Counted from the first letter of the stretch, positions 8,952-19,451 are shown. The stretch is DNA of 64,000 nucleotides from an uncultured Alphaproteobacteria bacterium (GCA_902592345.1 CACJEE010000004.1:1-64000); one strand, 5' to 3'. Notes: a model not told the origin generated them from the sequence alone. Numbers and translations: made by a program.

Positions 8952-10233
8952 TCACTCTTCTTTGGGCAATTCTATCGCTTTGATAGATTGCAATAATTTT
9001 TATGCATCTTGTGAGAGAATATTTAATCCAAAATTAATAAGCAAACCTATTGTTGTTCTATCAAATAACGATGGTTGTATAATCACAAGATCAGTGGAGG
9101 CTAAAAAATTAGGAATTAAAATGGGCGAACCATACTTCAAGGCAAAGAAAATTATTGATAAAAATAATGTAAAGGTTTTTTCTTCTAATTATTCCTTATA
9201 TGGAGATATTTCTCAGCGAGTTATGGAAACCTTAGCAAGGTTTGCTCCAGATATAGAAATTTATTCTATAGATGAGGCTTTTTTGGGGTTAAATGGTTTT
9301 GAAAATTATGAGCTAAGTACGTATTGCAGTTACATACGTCGTATCATAAAACAATGGGTAGGTATTCCAGTCAGTATAGGGGTAAGTTCAACAAAGACAC
9401 TTTCAAAAATTGCAAATAACTTGGCAAAAAAAAATAAAGAGTATGATGGTGTGTGCTTATTAAAAACTTGGTTTGACATAAATGAAGCCTTAAAATTAAC
9501 TCCTATAGAAGACGTCTGGGGTATTGGAAGGCGACTGTCTTCTTTTTTACAAAGATATAATATCAACACTGCTTATGACTTTATTCAACTTGATAAAGGA
9601 TGGGTAAGAAAAAATATGGGTGTAGTAGGGGAAAAAACATTTTTAGAACTTTGTGGAGTATCCTGCATTGAATTAGATTTAATTCCATCAGATAAAAAAA
9701 GTTGCTGTGTTTCACGTTCGTTTAGTAAGCCAATAGAAAAAATTTATGATTTAGAAGAATCTGTTTCAGCTTATGGAACAAGAGTTTCTGAAAAGATAAG
9801 AGAAGAGGGATTAGTAGCAGAATCAATGAGTGTATTTGTTCTTACAAATCATTTTAATAGAAAAGAAAAACAGTATTCAAACTCCATTAAATTGCAACTA
9901 CCTTTTCCAACTAATAACAGTATTAAAATTGTGAAACGGACATTGGAAGGAATAAGAAAAATATATCGTGAAGGATACCGTTATAAAAAAGCAGGGGTCA
10001 TTTTATATGGTTTAAGTAAATCAGGTCAAAATAAAGGTCTTTTAGATTACGATAGAGAAAGCTCAGACATAATTATGAATACAATGGATAGAATTAATGA
10101 GCGTTATGGGAGTTCTACAATTAGATTAGCATCTGAGGGTATTGAAAAGTCATGGAAAATGAGAAGAGAGAGCGTGTCTCCGTGTTATACAACAAGCTTT
10201 AATGATTTAGTTGAGGTAAAAATTAATTTATAG
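8923..10233 (+). CDS. umuC: UmuC-like Y-family DNA polymerase (Pol V catalytic subunit)
   Basis: ALIDCNNFYASCERIFNP, VVLSNNDGCIITRS, EIYSIDEAFLGL, GIPVSIGVSSTKTLSKIANNLAKK; overlaps umuD. Confidence 0.95.
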   Translation: MSYTKQLQNNHSSLGNSIALIDCNNFYASCERIFNPKLISKPIVVLSNNDGCIITRSVEAKKLGIKMGEPYFKAKKIIDKNNVKVFSSNYSLYGDISQRVMETLARFAPDIEIYSIDEAFLGLNGFENYELSTYCSYIRRIIKQWVGIPVSIGVSSTKTLSKIANNLAKKNKEYDGVCLLKTWFDINEALKLTPIEDVWGIGRRLSSFLQRYNINTAYDFIQLDKGWVRKNMGVVGEKTFLELCGVSCIELDLIPSDKKSCCVSRSFSKPIEKIYDLEESVSAYGTRVSEKIREEGLVAESMSVFVLTNHFNRKEKQYSNSIKLQLPFPTNNSIKIVKRTLEGIRKIYREGYRYKKAGVILYGLSKSGQNKGLLDYDRESSDIIMNTMDRINERYGSSTIRLASEGIEKSWKMRRESVSPCYTTSFNDLVEVKINL

Positions 10234-10235
10234 AA

Positions 10236-10310
10236 TGGCTCCCCGGGCCGGGCTCGAACCAGCGACCGATCGGTTAACAGCCGATTGCTCTACCACTGAG
10301 CTACCGAGGA
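10236..10310 (-). tRNA. tRNA-Asn (GTT)
   Basis: Reverse complement TCCTCGGTAGCTCAGTGGTAGAGCAATCGGCTGTTAACCGATCGGTCGCTGGTTCGAGCCCGGCCCGGGGAGCCA folds as a cloverleaf (7-bp acceptor stem with one G-U), anticodon GTT, encoded CCA. Confidence 0.95.
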
Positions 10311-10358
10311 ACACAATTTAGCTGTTAATAAAAAAAAGAAAAAAAAACAAGTAAAATT

Positions 10359-10432
10359 TGGAGGCTCGGAGCGGAATCGAACCGCTGTGCAAGGCTTTGC
10401 AGGCCCCTACATCACCACTCTGCCACCGAGCC
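10359..10432 (-). tRNA. tRNA-Cys (GCA)
   Basis: Reverse complement GGCTCGG...GGGGCCTGCAAAGCC...GGTTCGATTCCGCTCCGAGCCTCCA; anticodon GCA, U73, encoded CCA. Confidence 0.95.
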
Positions 10433-10560
10433 AAATTTTTTGGACAATTAATCTGTTATTAACTTCAAGTCAATTAATGAAAATTAAAGAATGAAAAAAA
10501 TAAAAATCATATCAATTTTTAATGTTATTATGTATATGAGTCTTTAAAAATTATCCTTTA

Positions 10561-11217
10561 ATGAATATTAATTTTAATAAAAATCGTGAGGTGATGATAG
10601 AAAATCAGCTCAGACCTAATAAAATAACAAATATTGTAATTCTAGATATTTTTAATAAAGTCTCTAAAGAAAATTTTATATCTGAAGATAAATTGAATAT
10701 TTGCTATTCAGATCAAGACATAACTGTAAAAGACTCTAGAGGATATCTTAAAAATCTTCATTTAGCTCAAATTTTAAACTTTTCAGAAATTCAAAATGAT
10801 GAAAAGGTATTACATATTGGTGGCCTAACAGGATATCTTTCTGTCTTAATATCAAAACTATGCAAAGAAATTTATGTAACTGATAATGATCAAGAATGCG
10901 TGGAAAATATAAATGCACATTTTATTGAAAATAAAATTACTAACGGATATGTTTTTAAAAATTTTTTTTCTGAAGGTTTGCCAGAAAAAGGGCCCTTTGA
11001 TTTAATCATAATTGACTGTCCACAATATAATATTAATCTTGATTTACTAAACCAAATAAATGTGGGAGGTAGGATAGTTTATATTGAAAAAATAAATGAT
11101 GAACTATCTAAAGCTTATAAAATGACCAAATATAAAAATAATTACTCTAAAGATTTCTTATTTGATGTTTTTTCTCATTTATGTCTTACCAAAAAAATTG
11201 AAGGTTTTAATTTCTAA
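10561..11217 (+). CDS. protein-L-isoaspartate O-methyltransferase-like protein (diverged paralogue, TolC-linked)
   Basis: MIENQLRPNKITN..ILDIFNKVSKENFI and VLHIGGLTGYLSVLISKL (altered SAM motif I) resemble the PCMT family; the ATG of the TolC gene overlaps its stop. Confidence 0.7.
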   Translation: MNINFNKNREVMIENQLRPNKITNIVILDIFNKVSKENFISEDKLNICYSDQDITVKDSRGYLKNLHLAQILNFSEIQNDEKVLHIGGLTGYLSVLISKLCKEIYVTDNDQECVENINAHFIENKITNGYVFKNFFSEGLPEKGPFDLIIIDCPQYNINLDLLNQINVGGRIVYIEKINDELSKAYKMTKYKNNYSKDFLFDVFSHLCLTKKIEGFNF

Positions 11218-12500
11218 TGAAAAAATTATTATTCTGTATTTTTCTATTATTTTCTAAATCAGCATTTTCAATTGACATTGATGATGCAATAAAAAGCACA
11301 ATTGAAAACAATCCTAAAGTTAAGATTGCATATGAAAAATTAACAGAATCAAAAGAATTAATTGAAAATGCTTACAATCAAAAATTGCCTACTATAACTA
11401 GTACAATATCAGGAACATATTCAACATCTGATTCTTCAACATCAACTGCAACAACAACACCTGAAACTTTTACAGATAAATATAAACTATCACTTAGTCA
11501 AAATTTATACGATGCTGGTGAAAAAAATTTAGAAATTGAAAGATCAAAATTGTTGTTTGACAAAGAAGTTGTAAATTTCAAAGTAACTATTCAAAATCTA
11601 ATATTAAGTGCTATAGAAGGCTATCTTGCTGTTATTAATTATGAAAAATCTCTTGAAGCAAGTAAAAAGAATTTTGATTCAGTATCACGTTTCTTAGATG
11701 AAACTAAAACAAAATTTGATTTAGGTTCTGCTACTCTTTATGATCTTCAAAATGCAGAGTCAGCTTATGCGATTGCTGAGACTAATTTATTTATTTCACA
11801 GCAAAATTATGATGTGAGTAAAATTACATTTAATAGAATTGTTGGATTGGATCCTATTAATTTAGAAGAAGTTGTTGATTTAAGTAAAGAAATTGACTTA
11901 AATAAATTTATTAAAAATATAGAAAAAAATAATTACACTTTAGCTCTTCTCGATAATGACATTAGAAATACAAGCATACTTCTTTCAAAGGAGAAACTTA
12001 GTAATAAACCATCATTAGATTTATCAACTTCTGTTGAATATTCAGATTCTGGGCGAATAGATTCTGGTACAGAAAAAACTAACGGAACTTTGGGTCTAAC
12101 TTTAACAATACCAATTTTTCAGCAAAATAATGATAAGTCTGATATTAGAAAATATCAATCACAGCTTTTACAAGCCGAATTAAGCTTTGAAGATAAAAAA
12201 CAAGATCTAATAATACAGGCATCAAACCTATATAAAGATTTTTTAATTAGTAAATCAAATATTGACTCAAACACTAAGCAGTTATTGTCAATTCAAACAT
12301 CTTTGGAGAGCATAAAAGAAGAATATAATATTGGCACCAAGACAATAACTGATTTGATTGATGCTGAAAGTGAGCTCCTTACTGTTAATGTAAATTATCA
12401 TTCTGCAAACAAAGATATGATTTTAAATTATTTCAATATTATGGCTCTTGAAGGCTCTTTAATTTCTGCTTTTGAAAATTTTCTTCCTAGTTATAATTAG
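11217..12500 (+). CDS. tolC: TolC-family outer membrane efflux protein
   Basis: Signal peptide; repeated helical pattern with ENNPKVKIAYEKL, LYDAGEKNLEIERSKL, TKFDLGSATLYDLQNAESAYAIAETNL, EYNIGTKTITDLIDAESELL. Confidence 0.9.
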   Translation: MKKLLFCIFLLFSKSAFSIDIDDAIKSTIENNPKVKIAYEKLTESKELIENAYNQKLPTITSTISGTYSTSDSSTSTATTTPETFTDKYKLSLSQNLYDAGEKNLEIERSKLLFDKEVVNFKVTIQNLILSAIEGYLAVINYEKSLEASKKNFDSVSRFLDETKTKFDLGSATLYDLQNAESAYAIAETNLFISQQNYDVSKITFNRIVGLDPINLEEVVDLSKEIDLNKFIKNIEKNNYTLALLDNDIRNTSILLSKEKLSNKPSLDLSTSVEYSDSGRIDSGTEKTNGTLGLTLTIPIFQQNNDKSDIRKYQSQLLQAELSFEDKKQDLIIQASNLYKDFLISKSNIDSNTKQLLSIQTSLESIKEEYNIGTKTITDLIDAESELLTVNVNYHSANKDMILNYFNIMALEGSLISAFENFLPSYN

Positions 12501-12537
12501 TCTTTAGTATTTCCTTTACTTAATTTATAAGAGAATT

Positions 12538-12816
12538 ATGGCAAATAATGAATCCATAAAAGATACACTAGAAGTAATTAGAAGAGCGTTACAAGACGAA
12601 AATAATTTTTCTGAAAAAAATGACAATGTACTGATTTTGAATAAAAAGATTAATGATGATGGAACTGTAAAAATGTTAGGACAATCTAATGATATTGATG
12701 AAGTAAATAATATAATTGAAAAAAAATTAACTGATTTATTAGAAAAAAAAATGAGCAATATGCTTGAAAATCAATTACCAAATATTCTTGATAAATATTT
12801 TAAAAATAAAAAATAA
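12538..12816 (+). CDS. DUF2497/PopZ-like small protein
   Basis: 92 aa; N-terminal SIKDTLEVIRRALQDE and C-terminal VNNIIEKKLTDLLEKKMSNMLENQLPNILDKYF resemble the two conserved ends of PopZ/DUF2497; lies directly upstream of valS. Confidence 0.6.
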   Translation: MANNESIKDTLEVIRRALQDENNFSEKNDNVLILNKKINDDGTVKMLGQSNDIDEVNNIIEKKLTDLLEKKMSNMLENQLPNILDKYFKNKK

Positions 12817-12817
12817 T

Positions 12818-15445
12818 ATGCAGCTTGAAAAGTTTTTTGATTTTTTAAAAGATGAAAAAAAAATATATTCTGATTGGGAATCATCAAATAGTTTTACATC
12901 AAAAAAAAATAAAGAATCATATGCAATTATGATGCCTCCCCCGAATGTTACTGGAAGTCTTCATATGGGTCATGCACTTACTTTTACTATTCAAGATATT
13001 TTAATTCGCTATCATCGTATGCAAGGTAAAGAAGTGTTATGGCAGGCTGGAACAGACCATGCTGGTATTGCAACTCAAATGGTCGTTGAAAGAAAAATTG
13101 CTGATGAAGGTTTAGATCGCAGAATATTAGGAAGAGATAAATTTATTAAAAAAGTTTGGGAATGGAAAGAAGATTCTGGTGGAGCTATTAACAATCAATT
13201 AAGAAGATTGGGCGCATCTGCTGATTGGTCTCGAGAGCGATTTACAATGGACGAAGATTTATCTAAAGCTGTAAGAAAAGTTTTTGTAGACTTATATAAC
13301 GATGGAATTATTTATAGAGACAAAAGATTAGTTAACTGGGATCCTAAATTATTAACTGCTATTTCTGATTTAGAAGTTGAGCAAAAAGAACAAGAAGGAA
13401 GTCTCTGGCACATTAAATATCCTATTGATAGAGATCACTTTATTATTGTTGCAACAACAAGACCTGAGACAATGCTTGGAGACTCAGCTGTAGCTGTGCA
13501 TCCTAAAGATTTAAAATATAAAGATTTAATTGGAAAAACTTGCACACTGCCAATTGTTGAAAAGCAAATTCCTATTATTGCCGATGAATATGCAGATCCT
13601 GAAAAAGGCTCAGGTGCAGTTAAAATAACTCCTGCACATGATTTTAATGATTTTGAAGTAGGCAAAAGACATAATTTAGAATTTGTTAATATTTTTGATG
13701 AATTTGCTAAAGTGAATCAAAATGCACCAACTAAATTTCAAGGTCTGGATAGGTATGAAGCTAGAAATTTAATATTAGAAGAATTAATTAAATTAGATCT
13801 TCTCATAAAAGAAGAAAAACAAGAAATGGTTATCCCTTATGGTGACAGATCTGGAGTAGTAATTGAACCTTGGTTAACAGATCAATGGTTTTGTAATGCA
13901 AAAAAATTATCAATTGATCCCATTAATTCTGTAAAACAAAATAATACAAATTTTGTTCCAAAAATTTGGGAAAAAACTTTTTTTAATTGGATGGAAAATA
14001 TTCAGCCATGGTGTATTTCAAGACAATTATGGTGGGGGCACCAAATACCTGCTTGGTATGGTCCAGATAATAAATCTTTTGTAGCATTATCAATAGAAGA
14101 TGCAAAATTAATTGCAAATAAATATTATGGTAAAGATGTTGAGTTAAAACAAGATGAAGATGTTTTAGATACTTGGTTTTCTTCAGCACTTTGGACATTC
14201 TCAACATTAGATTGGCCTAATAAAACATATGAACTTGATCGATTTTATCCTGGGAATGTCCTGGTAACGGGATTTGATATTATATTCTTCTGGGTAGCTA
14301 GAATGATGATGATGGGCTCATATTTTATGAAAGAGACACCTTTTAAGGATGTTTATATACACCCATTAATTAGAGATGAAAAAGGTCAGAAAATGTCTAA
14401 ATCAAAGGGTAATATTATAGATCCATTAGTTTTATTAGATAAATACGGAGCTGATACTCTCCGTTTTACCCTGACTGCATTATTAAACCCCGGAAGAGAT
14501 GTTAAATTAGCTGAAGAGAGAGTGAAAGGTTATAAATCTTTTACCAACAAAATTTGGAATGCAGCAAATTTTTTAAACTTAAATAATGTTTCTTTTATAG
14601 ATACTATTGATATTGAAAATATTAAATTAGATACTAGCAAATGGATATTAAAAGAGTTTGAAGAAATTCAAAAAAGATATTTTGATAATATTGAGAAATA
14701 TCAATTTCATGAAATAGCAAGTTCTTTGTATCATTTTACATGGCATACATATTGTGACTGGTATATTGAATTCATTAAATCTGATTTTAAAGATCCTGAA
14801 AAATCTGAAGAAACTATTCAAGTTTCAGGATGGGTTTTCGTTCAAATTTTAAAACTACTTCATCCTGTAATGCCATTTATTACAGAAAAGCTTTGGCTTT
14901 CATTAGTAGATAAAAAAACTTTTTTAATGAATCAAGAATTCATTAAAGTTAATTTTGATCACTCTTATCAAGAAAGTAAGAAATATATTTTAAAAATTAT
15001 TGAAATAATGACAGCCTTAAGGAATCTTAGAGCAGATCTAAACATATCATATAAAAATGAAATTGATTTAATTATTGATGCTAAAAATCATTATTTAAAA
15101 AAATTTATTTCTAATTATGAAGAAGAATTTAAAAGACTTATAAAAACTAACACCATATCTTATGAAGAAAACACCAATAAAAAAAAATCAGCCTTTATAG
15201 TATTAAGTGAAATTACAATTTTAGTTCCTTTAGAAGGTATAGTAGATACAGAAAAAGAATTATCTAAGCTGGATGAAAAAAAACTTAATTACAATAAGAA
15301 ACTAAATACAGTTCTGGAAAAACTAAAGAACAAAGCATTTATTGAAAAAGCTCCTGATAATGTTATAGAAAATTTCAAAATGCAAGAACAAGAAATTAAA
15401 TCTTCTATTGAAAAGATTAATGAAATAATGAATACTATTAATTAA
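12818..15445 (+). CDS. valS: valyl-tRNA synthetase (start re-assigned from 12764)
   Basis: PPPNVTGSLHMGHALTFTIQDILIRYHRMQGKEVLWQAGTDHAGIATQ, KMSKSKGNIIDPL. The ATG at 12818 follows the DUF2497 stop. Confidence 0.96.
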   Translation: MQLEKFFDFLKDEKKIYSDWESSNSFTSKKNKESYAIMMPPPNVTGSLHMGHALTFTIQDILIRYHRMQGKEVLWQAGTDHAGIATQMVVERKIADEGLDRRILGRDKFIKKVWEWKEDSGGAINNQLRRLGASADWSRERFTMDEDLSKAVRKVFVDLYNDGIIYRDKRLVNWDPKLLTAISDLEVEQKEQEGSLWHIKYPIDRDHFIIVATTRPETMLGDSAVAVHPKDLKYKDLIGKTCTLPIVEKQIPIIADEYADPEKGSGAVKITPAHDFNDFEVGKRHNLEFVNIFDEFAKVNQNAPTKFQGLDRYEARNLILEELIKLDLLIKEEKQEMVIPYGDRSGVVIEPWLTDQWFCNAKKLSIDPINSVKQNNTNFVPKIWEKTFFNWMENIQPWCISRQLWWGHQIPAWYGPDNKSFVALSIEDAKLIANKYYGKDVELKQDEDVLDTWFSSALWTFSTLDWPNKTYELDRFYPGNVLVTGFDIIFFWVARMMMMGSYFMKETPFKDVYIHPLIRDEKGQKMSKSKGNIIDPLVLLDKYGADTLRFTLTALLNPGRDVKLAEERVKGYKSFTNKIWNAANFLNLNNVSFIDTIDIENIKLDTSKWILKEFEEIQKRYFDNIEKYQFHEIASSLYHFTWHTYCDWYIEFIKSDFKDPEKSEETIQVSGWVFVQILKLLHPVMPFITEKLWLSLVDKKTFLMNQEFIKVNFDHSYQESKKYILKIIEIMTALRNLRADLNISYKNEIDLIIDAKNHYLKKFISNYEEEFKRLIKTNTISYEENTNKKKSAFIVLSEITILVPLEGIVDTEKELSKLDEKKLNYNKKLNTVLEKLKNKAFIEKAPDNVIENFKMQEQEIKSSIEKINEIMNTIN

Positions 15446-17173
15446 ATGACAGATAAAGGTTCAAATATTAAATCTAGACTTCCTAGTAGACATGTTAGTG
15501 TTGGCCCAAAAAGTGCTCCACATAGATCTATGTATTATGCAATGGGAATGACTGAGGAACAAATTTATCAACCTTTTGTTGGCGTTGCTACAACCTGGAA
15601 TGAATCTGCACCATGTAACATTACATTAGGAAGACAGGCACAAGCTGTAAAAAAAGGAGTAAGTGAATTAAATGGCACACCTCGTGAATTTACAACTATA
15701 ACTGTAACTGATGGAATCGCCATGGGCCATGAAGCAATGAAAGCTTCTTTAGTAAGTCGAGAAGTTATTGCTGACTCTGTAGAATTATCAGTTAGAGGTC
15801 ACTGTTATGATGGTATCGTAGGACTTGCCGGTTGTGATAAATCACTTCCAGGTTTGATGATGGCTATGGTAAGACTTAATATTCCTTCAGTTTTTATTTA
15901 TGGTGGTTCTATATTACCAGGAAATTATAAAGGTAAAGATTTGACAATTATTGATGTTTTTGAAGCAGTTGGTAAACATGCATCAGGTGAAATAGATGAA
16001 AAAGAACTAAAAAATATTGAAAAAGTTGCATGTCCTACAGCTGGTTCATGTGGTGGTCAATTTACAGCAAATACAATGGCATGCATATCAGAGGCGCTTG
16101 GATTAGCTTTAACTAACTCTGCCATGACACCTGCAACTTATGAAGAAAGAGATAATTATGGCTTTGAAAGTGGTAAGGCTGTAATGAGCCTTATAGAAAA
16201 GAATATAAGACCAAGAGATATAGTTACTTTAGAATCTTTAAAAAACGCTGCAGTCGTTGTTGCTGCTACTGGTGGATCTACTAATGCCGCATTGCATCTA
16301 CCTGCAATTGCTAATGAGGCAGGTATCAAATTTACTTTAAATGATGTTGTTGAAATTTACCAATCAACTCCTTACATCGGTGATATGTCCCCTGGTGGCA
16401 AATATGTTGCAAAAGATCTTTACGAAGTAGGGGGTGTTCCTATTGTAATTAAATCTCTCTTAGATGGTGGTTATATAAATGGAGATTGCATGACTGTTAC
16501 AGGTAAAACAATTGCAGAAAACCATAAAAGTGTAATATTTCCTAAAGATCAAGATGTTGTTTATACATGTGATAACCCAATAAGTGATCATAGTTCAGTA
16601 GTTGGTTTGTGGGGAAATCTTGCTGAGGAAGGATCAATTTCTAAAATTGCTGGTTTAAAAAATCTTTCTTTTAAAGGTAAAGCAAAGTGTTTTGATTGTG
16701 AGGAAGATGCTTTAACAGCAGTTTTAACAAATGAAATTGTTGCGGGTGATGCAGTAATTATTCGCTATGAAGGACCTAAAGGAGGTCCTGGAATGAGAGA
16801 GATGCTTTCAACTACAGGTGCAATTTATGGACAAGGACTTGGAGAAACAGTTGCCTTGATCACTGATGGCCGTTTTTCTGGAGGCACGAGAGGATTTTGC
16901 ATTGGTCATGTAGGACCAGAAGCTGCAGTTGGCGGAATGATAGGTCTATTAAAAAATGGTGATGAAATTGTAATTGATGCAATTAAAGGTGAGATAAATG
17001 TTTTATTAACTGATGAAGAAATTGCAAAAAGAAAAAAAGAATGGAAACCTAGAAGCACTAATCACAACTCAGGTTCTATTTGGAAATATGCTCAAACAGT
17101 TGGTCCTGCTTATTCAGGTGCTGTTACACAACCTGGTGCAAAAGAAGAAACCCACACATACGCTGATATTTAA
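15446..17173 (+). CDS. ilvD: dihydroxy-acid dehydratase
   Basis: [58 protein letters not shown]. Confidence 0.96.
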   Translation: MTDKGSNIKSRLPSRHVSVGPKSAPHRSMYYAMGMTEEQIYQPFVGVATTWNESAPCNITLGRQAQAVKKGVSELNGTPREFTTITVTDGIAMGHEAMKASLVSREVIADSVELSVRGHCYDGIVGLAGCDKSLPGLMMAMVRLNIPSVFIYGGSILPGNYKGKDLTIIDVFEAVGKHASGEIDEKELKNIEKVACPTAGSCGGQFTANTMACISEALGLALTNSAMTPATYEERDNYGFESGKAVMSLIEKNIRPRDIVTLESLKNAAVVVAATGGSTNAALHLPAIANEAGIKFTLNDVVEIYQSTPYIGDMSPGGKYVAKDLYEVGGVPIVIKSLLDGGYINGDCMTVTGKTIAENHKSVIFPKDQDVVYTCDNPISDHSSVVGLWGNLAEEGSISKIAGLKNLSFKGKAKCFDCEEDALTAVLTNEIVAGDAVIIRYEGPKGGPGMREMLSTTGAIYGQGLGETVALITDGRFSGGTRGFCIGHVGPEAAVGGMIGLLKNGDEIVIDAIKGEINVLLTDEEIAKRKKEWKPRSTNHNSGSIWKYAQTVGPAYSGAVTQPGAKEETHTYADI

Positions 17174-17175
17174 TT

Positions 17176-17955
17176 CTATAGTGTAATTGTCACAGGCGTG
17201 TGGTCTGAAGCTTTCTCCCAGCCTCTAGGTTCACGATTTACTTCAACTTTTTTTATTAAATCTGTAATATTTGCAGTAGTTAAAAAATGATCAATTCTAA
17301 GCCCATTTCCTTTTTGCCATCCTCCACCTCTGTAACCCCAGAAAGTCCAATTTGTTTTACCTTCAACAAAGTGTTTCACTAAGTCAGTAAAACCCATATT
17401 AATTAAAATTCTATATTGTTCTCTCGTTAAAGGATGAGCACATGCATCATTTTTGAAATTTTCAGGAGAATATACGTCATCATCTGAAGGAATAACATTG
17501 AAGTCACCAGAGATTATTATAGGTGTGTTTTTATTTTTTAATTCTTGAATATATTTATTAAATTTTTTCATCCATTCAATTTTATAATTAAATTTTTCTG
17601 TTTCAATAGGATTACCGTTTGGGAGATAAATATTTATTAATTTAATGTGTTTTTTTATTTTTTTTAATTGTATCTCAGTTTCAATAAATCTAGCGTTTGG
17701 ATCATCATATTTAGGAATTGATGTATTTGTAATTTTTAATTTTTCTTTACTTAAAATAGCAACACCATTCCAAGCTTTTTGTCCATTTACATAAGAGTGA
17801 TAGCCTGCATTTTTTATTATTTCTTTAGGGAAACCATCTTCAATTGTTTTTAACTCTTGTAGTAAATAAATATCTGATTGATCTTTTTTTATAAATTTTT
17901 CTAAATGTTCAATTCTTGCATTAACTGAATTTACATTCCATGTTGATATTTTCAT
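17176..17955 (-). CDS. xthA: exodeoxyribonuclease III (start re-assigned from 17985)
   Basis: MKISTWNVNSVNARIEHL, LLQELKT, SGDFNVIPSDDDVY, RIDHFLTT, SDHTPV. Confidence 0.93.
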   Translation of the reverse strand: MKISTWNVNSVNARIEHLEKFIKKDQSDIYLLQELKTIEDGFPKEIIKNAGYHSYVNGQKAWNGVAILSKEKLKITNTSIPKYDDPNARFIETEIQLKKIKKHIKLINIYLPNGNPIETEKFNYKIEWMKKFNKYIQELKNKNTPIIISGDFNVIPSDDDVYSPENFKNDACAHPLTREQYRILINMGFTDLVKHFVEGKTNWTFWGYRGGGWQKGNGLRIDHFLTTANITDLIKKVEVNREPRGWEKASDHTPVTITL

Positions 17956-18278
17956 TAAATAGAAAAAGAGGTACCACAACCACAAGATGATGATGCTTGA
18001 GGATTGGTAATCTTAAAAGATGAACCAATTAACTCATGAACATAATCAATTTTTGAATTTTGAATTAATTCCATTGAAGTTTCGTCTATAACGACATTTA
18101 TCTTTTCTTCTTCAATTAATATATCATCATCATTTTTAAGATTTTCAAAATCAAATTTATATTGAAAACCTGCACATCCTCCACCTAAGACAGTAATTCT
18201 GAAATAAGCGGCTGAATCTTTCTCTAAAATAGACGCTATATGATCTTGTGCATTGTTTGTTATTTCTATCTTATTCAT
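17955..18278 (-). CDS. erpA: A-type iron-sulfur cluster insertion protein (ErpA/HesB family)
   Basis: RITVLGGGCAGFQYKFDFE and C-terminal SSCGCGTSFSI (three conserved cysteines). Confidence 0.9.
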   Translation of the reverse strand: MNKIEITNNAQDHIASILEKDSAAYFRITVLGGGCAGFQYKFDFENLKNDDDILIEEEKINVVIDETSMELIQNSKIDYVHELIGSSFKITNPQASSSCGCGTSFSI

Positions 18279-18329
18279 AATAAATCAATATATACTTATT
18301 TATAAATAAAATTTATAGCAAAATTTGCA

Positions 18330-19451
18330 ATGTTTGATCATTTAGCTGCCACACCTGAGTTTAGTAGAGGCCGTTTATTTAAAGAGAATGACTCTGACGA
18401 TACTAGAAGTCCATATGAAAGGGATAGATCAAGAGTAATCCATTCTAGTTCATTTCGTAAACTTAAATATAAAACCCAGGTTTTTATTGAAAGTGAAAGT
18501 GATTATTATAGGACAAGATTAACACATTCTTTAGAAGTCTCACAGATCTCTAGATCTATTTGTAGATTACTTAGATTAAATGAAGATTTAGGTGAGACAG
18601 TAGCCCTAGCACATGATCTGGGGCACCCTCCATTTGGTCATAATGGAGAAAAAGCTTTGAATATTGCAATGCAAGATCATGGAGGTTTTAATCATAATGA
18701 TCAGACTCTTAGAGTCTTAACACATATTGAAAAAAGACACCCTGATTTTAGCGGTTTAAATCTTACATGGGAGAGTTTAGAGGGTATAGTAAAGCACAAC
18801 GGAATAGTTATAAATAATACCCCCTTTCATACAAATATTTATAACAATAAACATGATTTACTATTAAGTAAGCAGCCTTTTATGGAGTCTCAAATTGCTG
18901 CAATATCTGATGATGTAGCATATAATAATCATGATGTTGAAGATGCTATAAGAGCGGGATTATTATCTATTGATCAACTTCAAGAAAATATTTTTTTTAA
19001 CAATATAATTAATGAATTAAAAAAAGAATATACTATTATTGATGATAAGTTATTAATGTTTCAAGTCTTGAGAAAAAGTATGTCTTTAATGATTGATGAT
19101 ATTTATAATCAAACTAAAAAAAATATTCTTGATTTAGATATTAAAACAAAAGAAGATCTTCAAAATTATAATAATTTTGTTGTTACATTTTCCTCTTCTA
19201 TGCAATCAAAAGCAAAGGATATAAAATCATTTCTATTTGATAATGTTTATAATCATCAAAATTTACTTGATAAAAGACAAAATGTTGAAAAAATTATTTC
19301 CGATTTATTTAAATACTTTTATAATTCTCCTAACAAACTTCCCAAAGATTGGCGAAGTATAAATGAACCTATAGAGAGGGTAATTTGTGATTACATTTCA
19401 GGTATGACAGATAGATATGCATCAAGACTCCATAAGGACTTATATGAATAA
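18330..19451 (+). CDS. dgt: deoxyguanosinetriphosphate triphosphohydrolase-like protein
   Basis: RDRSRVIHSSSFRKLKYKTQVFI, RLTHSLEVSQISRSI, ALAHDLGHPPFGHNGE (HD domain). Confidence 0.92.
   Translation: MFDHLAATPEFSRGRLFKENDSDDTRSPYERDRSRVIHSSSFRKLKYKTQVFIESESDYYRTRLTHSLEVSQISRSICRLLRLNEDLGETVALAHDLGHPPFGHNGEKALNIAMQDHGGFNHNDQTLRVLTHIEKRHPDFSGLNLTWESLEGIVKHNGIVINNTPFHTNIYNNKHDLLLSKQPFMESQIAAISDDVAYNNHDVEDAIRAGLLSIDQLQENIFFNNIINELKKEYTIIDDKLLMFQVLRKSMSLMIDDIYNQTKKNILDLDIKTKEDLQNYNNFVVTFSSSMQSKAKDIKSFLFDNVYNHQNLLDKRQNVEKIISDLFKYFYNSPNKLPKDWRSINEPIERVICDYISGMTDRYASRLHKDLYE

Noticed and set aside
10236-10310. tRNA-Asn 3' end as attachment site for a mobile island carrying umuDC
   Set aside because: No integrase and no repeated tRNA 3' fragment seen on the alaX side (8368-8507); adjacency alone is not enough.
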